From Branchipolynoe longqiensis (taxonomy: Eukaryota; Annelida; Polychaeta; Phyllodocida; Polynoidae), in NCBI GenBank assembly GCA_030323885.1, contig CM059190.1:89867989-89931988 (forward strand): a DNA stretch of 64,000 nt. The letters run 5' to 3'. A program made the position numbers and the translations under genes. The first letter of the stretch is position 1. Each line of letters begins with the position of its first letter. The notes beneath the pieces were generated by a model. The model was not told the origin of the DNA. It worked only from the letters and a program-made list of their open reading frames with translations, and ran no database searches. Shown here one piece after another: positions 38,001 to 50,000 of the stretch.

Positions 38001-41000
38001 GAGAAAAATGTTAGAAATTGCAATCTAAAATGATAAATATAAAGTTCAAATGTTTATTTATCATAACCAGCTACTTTTTGTGTGAATAATTGATTAAATC
38101 ATGTAGATTAATAGACTTTAAAAGTTGAATTGAGAGCTTTCTGTGGCTGCCATCTTGGTGGTTGCCATGGCTTCCCCTGTGTGTGGGGAACCCCTCTAGG
38201 TCATGTGATGAGGGAATCCCACCTATGATGTCATTCATACATCACAGACCTCAACTCTCCTCCCACATGTTCAGTGGCATGAACTGAACAAACTAAGTAA
38301 AGGTATGTTTGGAGAGCTTTTGATGCTGGATTCGTTTGTACCTGGGTGAGGTATAGCCGGCGACTTTAATGGGGATATTTGCTTGTATTGGTTCCCTACC
38401 TGGTGGGGCATTTGTGTAGTGATTATGGGAGTTCAGGCAGTCAAATATTCAACGGCTATTCCCATTGAGAATAGTGGGGCAGGGTCTTCCTTATTCCATC
38501 CGTCCTGATATGACATTAAATGTTGCCAGGACGTAAAACTCCAACAAACCAACCTACCTTATTCCACTGCTTGACTTGAATATTTACCTGGATCTGGTCT
38601 TGGGTCTGGTCTTTGAACTGATCTTGAGATATAGTCTTGGGTCTGGTCTTGGATCTGGTCTTGGGTCTGGTCTTGGATCTGGGCTTGGATCTGGTCTTGG
38701 GTCTGGTCCTGGATCTGGTCTTGGAACTGGTCTTGGATCTGGTCTTGGATCTGGTCTTGGATCTGGGCTTGGATCTGGTCTTGGGTCTGGTCCTGGATCT
38801 GGTCTTGGAACTGGTCTTGGATCTGGTCTTGGATCTGGGCTTGGATCTGGGCTTGGATCTGGTCTTGGATCTGGTCTTGGATCTGGTCTTGGGTCTGGTC
38901 TTGGGTCTGGTCTTTGAACTGGTCTTTGAACTGGTCTTGGATCTGGTCTTGGGTCTGGTCTTGGGTCTGGTCTTGTTGGTTTGGGGATCTGCTCTTGGGT
39001 CTGGTCTTGGAACTGGTCTTGGATCTGGTCTTGGGTCTGGTCTTGGATCTGGTCTTGGATCTGGTCTTGGATCTGGTCTTGGATCTGGTCTTGGAACTGG
39101 TCTTGGATCTGGTCTTGGATCTGGTCTTGGATCTGGTCTTGGATCTGGTCTTGGATCTGGTCTTGGGTCTGGTCTTGGATCTGGTCTTGGATCTGGTCTT
39201 GGATCTGGTCTTGGGTCTGGTCTTGCATCTGGTCTTGGATCTGGTCTTGGAACTGATCTTGGATCTGGTCTTGGATCTGGTCTTGGATGTTTGGTTGGTT
39301 TGGTGGTTTGGTTGTTTGGTGTTTGGTGGTCTTAGATCTGGTCTTGGGTCTGGTCTTGGATCTGGTCTTGGATCTGGTCTTGGATCTGATCTTTGGTCTG
39401 GTCTTGGATCTGGTCTTGGAACTGGTCTTGGATCTGGTCTTGGATCTGGTCTTGGATCTGGTCTTGGAACTGGTCTTGGATCTGGTCTTGGATCTGGTCT
39501 TGGAACTGGTCTTGGAACTGGTCTTGGATCTGGTCTTGGATCTGGTCTTTACGATATTTGAGAGGTGGGTGGTAAATAAAACAAAGGCACAGCGTAACAT
39601 GTTGTTGTCAGCAGGTGTGAACCTAAGCTGGCGATATCACATAGCCATATTTTAGTTCCGTATTCGGCCAAGGGTGGCGCCAGTGCCACTTCCCACATGT
39701 TTCCCCAACAAGTGCCGCCAATAGACCATTTCCGTGGAGCATGCGCAGTGAGCTGCTACCCAATACACCGGGCCCGATGGCCTAATCGGTAGAGCGTGGA
39801 CCTCACATGCGGAAGGCTGGGAGTTTGTTTGCTGGTCGAGTCAAACCAATGACTTTAAAATTGATACTTGTCGCTTCCTAGGCTGGCGCTCGGCATTATT
39901 AGGGCAAGGACTGGTTAGCTCAGTGTCAGGATAATGTGACTGAGTGCTACCCAATACATTAGTTCTTGCCTCTGCCGTCAGAGGGTGGGTTGGTGAGAGG
40001 AGATCGTCTATTGTAGTATTATAGAATTTATACCAACATGCAAGTCGTGGGTCTTACATGTTCTGACCTTGGTGAAATGACCTTCAGCTGCTGACCTTTG
40101 ACCGCCCTTTACATTGCAAGCTGCATGGTGACTGGATTATAATTAATGTATTGCAAATGTAGTGCTTATAAAGTTATCAGTGATAGCTCTGCATCCTTCT
40201 AGCATAAGCGCATATTAGCCGTCCAGTCTATGTTAAGGGATAGAACTGTTATTTTGGAATGACCAGTGGCTAACATTGAACTGGCATGCCCTTGTTTAAA
40301 AACAGTCCATATGGTCCATTTTCAGAAATGTCGTCTATCGCTTAAAATGTATATAATTATGTATTATTTTGCAAATATCCTGGATTTTTTAAAGAAAAAA
40401 AGAAATGTTCTTCATTAATAAATATCCCGTTCTGAAAACAGGGATATGACCTTATATGTTGCCAAGATGTAAAACTCCAACAGCCAACCATTAATAAATA
40501 TCTGTGTAAGCTTCTAAAACACAATGTTATATATGGAATTAATCTCATACAGTAAGCACTGATGCAAAATAACATTTGGAAATTTCACAAATTCCACTAA
40601 TCCATCGTCACGTGACTAATACCGCTATTCCTTTCTGCACCTTCAGTTGACAAGTAGACAAATAGACAAATCTCTCCCTAATATATTCGCCACAATGGCC
40701 ATTCTTTCACAAACACTTCAAAGGTGTCACCGGCTTTCATTTTGTTATCCCAATTTTAAAGTGAAGAGAGACCACTCTATTGCTTTAAAGAGGCCCAATA
40801 ATTCTGCTGAAATTGACATTATCAACAACAACAATGACAACAAAGTCTCAGCTTTGAGCAATGTGGAGGGGAAGTAATCGGCACAAAAGTGACAGTAATC
40901 GATGACCTACATATCCTAGGAGCTTGGGTGGGTCGGAGGGTGGATTGGGAGTGAGGTCATTGGGGTCATCTGAGATTTCCAGATTGTTCAAAGAGCTCCC

Positions 41001-44000
41001 TTTCCGGAGTTCTCCTGATTCTCCCCCATTCTCTCCCATCCTCTCTCATTCTCTTCCAATCTCTTCCAATCTCCCCGATTCTCTACCAATCTCCCCGATT
41101 CTCTCCCAATCTCCCCCATTCTCTCCCAATCCCCCATTCTCTTCCAATCTCCCCCATTCTCTCCCAATCTCCCCCATTCTCTCCCAATCTCCCCTATTCT
41201 CAACCGATCTCCCCCCCCCCCCATTCTCTCCCGATTCTCACCCAATCTACCCCATTCTCTCCCAATCTCCCCCATTCTCTCCCAAGCTCCCCCATTCTCT
41301 CCCAATCTCCCCCATTCTCAACCAATCTCCCCCATTCTCAACCAATCTCCCCCATTCTCAACCAATCTCCCACATTCTCTCCCAAGCTATCCCATTCTCT
41401 CCAATCTCCCTCATTCTCTCCCAATCTCCCCATTATCTCCCAATCTATCCCACTCTCACCAAATCTCACCAAATCTCCCCGTTCTCTCACAATCTCCCCA
41501 TTCTCTCACAATCTCCCCCATTCTTACCTCAATTCGTTCATTCTTCCCATTCTCTCTTATTCTTTCCCATTCTTCCAGATTTTCCTGCCACTCTCTCTCA
41601 CAGATTCTCCTCCAATTTCTGCCATTCTCCCAAATTCTCTCTCATTCTTCCTCACCTCTCCCATTCTCTCCCTTTCCCTCCCATTCTCCCCCTTCCCTCT
41701 CATTCTCCCCCTTTCCCTCCCATTCTCCCCCTTTCCCTNNNNNNNNNNNNNNNNNNNNNNNNNNNNNNNNNNNNNNNNNNNNNNNNNNNNNNNNNNNNNN
41801 NNNNNNNNNNNNNNNNNNNNNNNNNNNNNNNNNNNNNNNNNNNNNNNNNNNNNNNNNNNNNNNNNNNNNNNNNNNNNNNNNNNNNNNNNNNNNNNNNNNN
41901 NNNNNNNNNNNNNNNNNNNNNNNNNNNNNNNNNNNNNNNNNNNNNNNNNNNNNNNNNNNNNNNNNNNNNNNNNNNNNNNNNNNNNNNNNNNNNNNNNNNN
42001 NNNNNNNNNNNNNNNNNNNNNNNNNNNNNNNNNNNNNNNNNNNNNNNNNNNNNNNNNNNNNNNNNNNNNNNNNNNNNNNNNNNNNNNNNNNNNNNNNNNN
42101 NNNNNNNNNNNNNNNNNNNNNNNNNNNNNNNNNNNNNNNNNNNNNNNNNNNNNNNNNNNNNNNNNNNNNNNNNNNNNNNNNNNNNNNNNNNNNNNNNNNN
42201 NNNNNNNNNNNNNNNNNNNNNNNNNNNNNNNNNNNNNTTCCCCCCTTTCCCTCCCATTCTCCCCCTTTTCCTCCCATTCTCCCACATTCTCTCCCAAGCT
42301 CTTCCATTCTCCCTAGACCAGACGGGATGGCCGAATGAGTTAGAGCGTCCGTCTCCCGTGTTGGTAGACCATGGGATCGTGGGTTCAAACCCTGGTCGAG
42401 TCACACCAATGACTTAAAAATTGATACTTGTCGCTTCCTAACCTGGTGCTCGGCATTATTAGGATAGGGCAAGGACTGGTTGGCTCAGTGTCAGGATAAT
42501 GTACTGAGTGGGATATCAGGTCATGGTGCTGGTGGCCTGGTCTCCCAGTGGGGCAGCACTATAAAGTTGCCATGAGTGTGCACTGTCACAAGTCGGTACC
42601 CGTCCTGATATGACCTTAAATGTGTGCTAGGAAGTAAAACAACAACAAACAAACATCCATTCTCCCGAATTCTACCCCCATTCTCTCCATTCTCCACATT
42701 CTCCCACATTCTCCCAAATTATCTCCCCATTCTCCCCGAATCTCCTCCGTTCTCTTACATTCTCCCCCATTCTCCCCGATTCTCTTCCATTCTCCCCGAT
42801 TCGCCCCGATTTCCCCAGGCTCGAGTTGCTCCCAGACTCTCAATATGTGCACTGTTTGTACCTAGATGAACCCTGTGAAACTTGCCGAGGGACTTTCTCC
42901 GACTGAATTGGTTTGTAGCTCTCCACGTGTGCGGATCCTATTCATCCTCTCACAACTGCATTCCCTTCATTTTATTCTGCATGGCTCTCTTGTCCACCAT
43001 TTTGCTCTCTCTTTTATATTTTTTTCCTTGTTGAGAAGCATCCTTCATTAGATTCACAGCCTTCAATTTAGATTCATAACCTCAATGTATGGCATCACTG
43101 CTAACATTTTCCTTCTTTTATATCGAGTCGTATTGCCCATTTACTCTGCTTAAGTCCGGTACACACCTCCCGTATATGATCTAAAACTGCCCGTTTCGCG
43201 CATAAGTTTGAGTTTTAGTCGTTAGGTGTGCGACCCCCTAGCACACCAGAGCCTTGCGATTCGCGACTTAAAACTCAGTTTTAGGGGTTAAAACTGAAAT
43301 CGCATTAGATTCGAAAAACGAATCGGGCAGTTTTATTCGCGAAACGGGACGGGTCGGGGTCGTGATGCGCAGTCAGTTTTAGTGCGTGAATCATAACCGG
43401 GAGGTGTGTGCCAGGCATTAGTCGTTGAAGCTATATCTGCATTTTTAATTTAATATTATTCCTATAATTGTCTCACTAAGCAAATCACTAATAACTTTCA
43501 TTAATTACTCATTGAAGATGCATGGTCCGATGGGAGCATAACATTACACGCAAAAAAAAACAGCAAAAATAAACCTGCCTATATTTTATCCTTCGTATTG
43601 AACTTAGATATGTGTGCACTACATAAGCATTTGTTGTTGTATTGAACTTAGAAAGCATACCAAGTCAGTTTAATAGAACGAGTAGCCTATGTGGCAGCAG
43701 TGGGTTTCCTCCAAAGAAATATGTCAGAATGACTGTATGTTTGACGTCCAATAGCCGATGATAAAAAATCAATGTGCTCTAGAGGCATCGTTCAATTAAA
43801 CAAACTTTCCTTTCCCTTATTTAATAGAACCTATTACTGTTGAAGCCTATGGTTTCCAAAATGTCAATGTGCGTGTCAACAATTAATTTGACATCTTTTT
43901 ATTTCACAATATCTCCGAAATTAGCCATATATATAAATACACAATTTTTCAAACTTGTATAATATGGATTTTAATGATCAACCTAATTTATTTATCTGAA

Positions 44001-47000
44001 AATATGGCAGAAATTCAAAACCATCAGACTATGCAACTTGAAAGCTCTGTTTCAGTAGGTGACCTGCTTCTGCTTCTTCATTTTCGCTTTGTGAGGCAGG
44101 AAGTCCGTCAATATAGAGGTTATAGATAACCAACTATTTGCTAAGGCTATTTATTATCTTATCTCTGCTTGTTCCCTTCGAATTTGGTATTGCTTTCATT
44201 CATCATGATTGTTTTCAATCAGAACCAAAGTTGGTGCCCTCCCCACTTCTGCCAATTTGGATTTCCACCGCTGTGTATAACATACAGCGTCATCAAAGGC
44301 CGGTTGCTCTCATACCATGTTTATGTGGTGTGGGAGGTTAAAAGTCCCTTGGGTCAATAAAAGTGTAGGCTCGGGCTTTCTGTTGACAAACTGTCTAATG
44401 GTGAAACAAGTCTATTCCGACTTATCCATGATAGGCAGTGTAAATCTTCAAGAAAAAAAAAGATTAGTAGGTTATCTCTCCATGTGGAAATAACTTTGAC
44501 TAATTTTGCTTGGTGGCTTAATATTTTTGGTAAAGAGAATGGAAAAAGGAAAACTAATCTTGTGTTTGAGAGTTGGGAATGAATAACTTTGACGGGATTT
44601 TATTTATTCTGTCAGACGGAATTCAATCCACGAATTCAGTTCATTTCCGTTCATGCAGTCTTAATTTGCTACTTTTCCATTCTTTTGCCTGACACTAGAC
44701 AAAAGGCTAGCTTGTTCAGTATCAGGATAACATGACTGAGTCGCATTATTCTAGTCCGATTCCAGTAGCATGGTATCCCAATTGAGCAACTGTAAAATGC
44801 CATGAAGAGTGTCCCATCAGGTGTTGCTGGGGTGTCAAACCCCCTAGTTACTCACTGTATGTACACAGTTTCTGGTGCAATCCTAACAATCCTTCAGTGT
44901 GCAGGCCTATGTCTGTTTGCTGAAGTGTGAGCTACTTGTCACCACTAACTCTACCTATGATGATAGTGCCTTCTTTTGTTCGGGACCAGACGGGATGGCA
45001 GAATGAGTTGAGCGTCTGTCTCCCATTTTGGTAGATCGTGGAATCAAAAACCCTGGTCGAGTGAAACCAATGACTTAAAAGTTGATACTTGTTGCTTCCT
45101 AGCAAGGCGCTTGGCATTATTAGGGTAGGGTAATGACGGGTTGGCTCAGTGTCAGGATAATGTGACTGAGTGGGATATCAGATCATGGTGCTGGTGGCCT
45201 GATTTCCAAGTGGGGCAGCACTATAAATCACCATGAGTGAACACTGTCACAAGGCAGTGCCTGTCCTGATATGACCTTAGATGTTGCTAGGACGTAAAAC
45301 AACAACAACCACCAAGCAAGTCGGTACCCGTCCTGATATGACCTCAGATGTTGTCAAGATGTAAAACTCCAACAACTAACCCACCTTCTTTTGTTTGGTT
45401 TCACGGCTCTGGCAATTTACACCCATGTATTAGATGTCTAAACGAAGCTAACACCCTTCTACTCACTTTCACATCGCTTCCGGCGTTTTTGTTGGCTTTC
45501 GTTTGTGAAATGTGGCATCTACTTATCCTAACCCACATTATTCGTCTGTGTAAGATCCATCATCTGATCATTGCAACATTGTGAAGAAGGCAAAGGAATG
45601 CTGGCCACCACACTTGGCACTGATAGCATAAGTAGCCTGTTGCACGTTCTCACTGTATGACTCTCAGGCATGTGAAATGAAAGTGAGGTTACTAGGCGGT
45701 TGTCCGACTAAGACCAAGTAAAGACAAAATCGTCCCCGCCCTTGCCTGAAAAATAGCACGCCCCTGAATTTCTTTTTGATTTTTTTGATTTTTTTGATTT
45801 TTTTTTGAAGCTGTTAAAAATGTGTCGGGCTAGCAGCAATTCAACTTTTATAAGTACACAATGTGTGCATGCAACATAGTAACTTTTGAGTCAGTTGTAA
45901 ATTTTTGTATTATCCATTATGAGTACATTTTGTTTTGATTATCCATTAGGAGTAAAGTTTGTTTTTATTATCTATTAGGATGCAGTGCACATGGAACTGT
46001 ATGCCTAGATCCAAGGACATCTTCAGCTATCTCTCTATGTTCAGTGCTGAGTCTCGGGGAAATTAACCAGATGACAGCTACCAATTATGTCTACGTAATA
46101 CGCCAGAAAAAAAGTAATACATAAAAATTTAAAAAACGCCTGCCCGACCCTGATTTGTGCGATCAAAAGGACGATCACCAACTTTTGGGGGGGGAGGGGG
46201 GGGGAGCCTAACGCTAACTTGTTGGCAGTGCTTGTTGCATCATCGAATCTTCTGACCATGTGGTGCAGTTGCATTCTGATATTGTCCATTAGGCGTGATT
46301 GCCAGCATATCCAATTACAAAATACACACACACATGTTTATTTTAAGCAGATTATAAACGAGCTACTACTTTTCGATATAAGCAATTGCTCAATTGTATA
46401 ACAGACATCACTAGTTCCCGAAATTCAGACAGTAAACTCATGATTGGAATTAAAGTTGCATAGTCCGATGGTTTTGATTGTCTGCCATTTTTCTGAGATA
46501 AATATATTAAATTAATTGCCATAGACTACCTTACTCTAGCTTGAAGTAACTTTTATTTTAAATGGCTAACTTTGGAGATATTTGAAGTGCAAATATGTCA
46601 AATTAGTTTTTGCAAGCTTGCAAAACACTGACACCATAGGCTTCAGTGGTAACCGGTTCTATTAAATTGACTCAGTATTCCCTTGTATGCAGAAACAAAT
46701 GTTTAATAAGTGAATCATTATCTAAGTTAGATATGTAGAATCAATTTGAGATAATTATTCTGGTTTTGAAAAGTTGATGCTTCATCGGACTAGGCAGCTT
46801 TAAGGTATAAGACCATTTAGGCATGCATCTTAACCAACCACCCCTCCTCACCCATCCACCCCAAAATATAAAGAAATCTCCAACAACAACAACAATCTAC
46901 AAAAAGAATCTACAAAAATAATACTGTTTTTTCTCTCTCCAAAAATATACTAAAAAATGAAGGAACTTTAAAAGGAATTTGTTTATGTCAATTTATGTTA

Positions 47001-50000
47001 TATTTTGCCATGTTTTATTGATTTAATCAACGTGTATAAGGGATGTCCTATTGTGCTAACCCTTGATTGTGTTTTATAACAGTTTTAAATTGAAACGCAT
47101 GGTCAGCAGAAAGAACCTAATACTATATAGCTCAGCTATTCAAACAACACTGTGGGAGTCTAACATTTACTGTATATTGGATACTGCCACAGTGCCACCT
47201 GCCGAGCCTTTAAGATACACCTTTAGCAGCTTGTAGTAGGGGGTCGTTCTCAGAAGTTGTGTACCACTTTTATTACATGGAAATCAAAAGTGAAAATATT
47301 CCAAATAGTAGCAGAAAATATTCCAAATAATAGCAGCATCCATATTCACATGAAGGTTTATATGTTGTGTGTATTGTCAGAGTTGACATTTAGTTTTTTT
47401 CACTTTTTGGTTTTGAATTTATATAAATTGAGAAAGTTGTTCAAATTAATTGTGTAACATCCATCCATAGCAAAATTTTAATACACATCCATAACATCAT
47501 TTTAACACACATATTGAAACAAGAATGTATTTATTAAACCATGTATAGATATGTATATAAATATATATATAATATGTGTGCATATATGTATATAAATATA
47601 TGCATTTATTAAACCATATATAGATATGTATATAAATATATATATATATAATATGTGTGCATATATGTATATAAATATATGCATTTATTAAACCATATAT
47701 ATATACATATCTATATATAGATATGTATATAAATATATATATATATCTGTACATATATGTATATAAATATATATATATATATATATATTTATTTATCATA
47801 TGTGTTGAAGCATAGTGAGCAGGGCGTAGTTGGCCCACCAGTACCAAGAACTGACAGTGGCGGCGCCACAGTAGCCCTAGAGTTCTGCAGCTTAACATAG
47901 TCGATAGCTGATTGGTTAATAATTAATACAATAATGATAGAATATTAGGACAAATAATAATACCTCCCGCCGAAGATTTATACCCGCATAATATTATGCT
48001 AACTATAATTATATATATATGTATAAATATATATATAAATATATATGTATATAATATGTATATAATATGTATATAATATGTATGTAATGAGTGTATATAC
48101 ATATAATGTAATGTGTGTATTTACATACATACCTGATCTACAACATGGTTCTTTTGATGGCCATCTTTCAGATGAATGGAAAGGACCTACCCTTCCTGCC
48201 GCCAAAGCGAGGCTCCCTCTACCTGGTACCTAATGGAATCCGTCCCGTCATGCAACGCACCGCCATTGAGGTATGTATGACCTTCAAAGACCACCGGATA
48301 TAGCAGCGTCTGAGCAGCCATAAGTACACGTGCACCTCCACATCCCACCACCGGGCGCCGTGGCCTAATCGGTAGAGCGCGGGCCTCGCGTGCGGGATAT
48401 CGAGAGTTTGGTTCCCGGTCGAGTCAAACCAATGACTTATCAAATTGATACTTATCGCTTCCTAGCCAGGTGTTCGGCATTATTAGGATAGGGCAAGGAC
48501 TGGTTGGCTCAGTGTCAGGATAATGTGTCTGAGTGGGATATTGGATCATGGTGCGGTCAGGCTGGTTTCCCAGTGGGGCAGCACTATAAAGTCACCATGG
48601 GTGTGCACTGTCACAAGTCAGTACCCATCCTGATATGACCTTAGATGTTGCCAGGACAAAAAACTCCCAACAACCAACCAACCAACCAACCATCCTTTCT
48701 TCCCCACGGATTAAGTGTAAAGTTTCATTTCAGGTTGTTGCTTGGGGCGTGAGAAACATGAGGAAATTCCAGCTGGCCAGTGTGACGTCACCAAGCGTCG
48801 AGTTGGAGGTCGGCGGTCACGTGATCCAGTCCAAGGTCATCAAGAACACCAACAAGAATCCTAACTTTGATAACCCAATGCTCTTCTTTGACATCGTGAG
48901 TGGTTGCTTCTTCTTCTTCTCCTCCTCTCCCCTATCCTGATATGACCTTAGATGTTGCCAGGATATAAAACTCCAACAACCAATTTTCTGCTCCTCCTTC
49001 TCCCGAAAACGTAATTTGAAGCTTGCGTCTTAAAAAAATGTGGTCAACGGATTTTCTCATGTAGTCCTTACATGAATATTCGGTAGAGCGTAGGCCTCCC
49101 ATTCGGGAGATAGGGAGTTCGATTCCAAGTCAAATCAATGACATACAAAATAGATGCTTGTCACTTCCTAGCTTGGCGCTTGACATCAATAGGATCAGAC
49201 AAGGACTGGTTAGCTCAGTGTCAGGATAATATGACTGTGTGGGATCTCACGTCATGGTGCTGGTGGCCTGGTCTCCCAGTGGGGCAGCATTAAAAAGTCA
49301 CCGTGAGTAAGAACTGTCACAAGTCGGTGCCTGTCCTGATATGACCTTAGATGTTGCCACGACGTAAAACTCCAACAACCAACCAAACAACCAACCAGCC
49401 AACATTGGTCCATAATTTAGCATTGTGGTTGATCCGGCGGAGGAAGCCCGGTGTAAAGATTTCAAATTCCCCCCATATTCAAGTTTTCAAATTCCCTCCC
49501 TCGTTTTAACTTTCCCTCCCCCCTCATTTTTGGGGAATTTTCTTTATTTTTTGTTATTTTTCATGACAAATATTATAATATGCGGCTTGGCCCGGGCCAC
49601 CGACACCAGCCAATCAGGGCCGGGGGCCCGGGTGAGGACTTCGGCGGCCGGTCGCTATCAGTATCCTTTCGGCCGCAATTTGATACAGAAAATAGCATAA
49701 TGGAAATTATTACTAGTACAATAAAACATATTTAACCACAAATGATACAAAAAGTCTCCAGGATGGTTAAGAAAAAAATATTATAGGTCTGAAATTTAAA
49801 ACGTTTTTTAAAGTTTTTTAAACAATTTTAAATTCCCGGAGGGGGAAATTTGAAAATAGGGGGGAGGGAAATCTGAAAACTGTTTTTAGGTTCCCCGGAG
49901 GGAAGTTAAAAACGTTTTCAGATTCCCGGGTGGGGGGGGGGGGGGACTTGGGAAGGGCGGAAGTTGAAATCGTTACACCGGGACGCTCACATCACTAAGC

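Noticed and set aside
38584..39600. 338-codon minus-strand ORF and several plus-strand ORFs
   Set aside because: Products of a 12-bp repeat whose period is divisible by three.
40647..40877. 76-codon plus-strand ORF with ordinary-looking composition
   Set aside because: No start context, family, splice sites or conservation that I can see; length is within chance for this much intron.
40924..42417. 497-codon ORF rich in Pro and Ser
   Set aside because: Translation of a CT-rich satellite running through 499 N.
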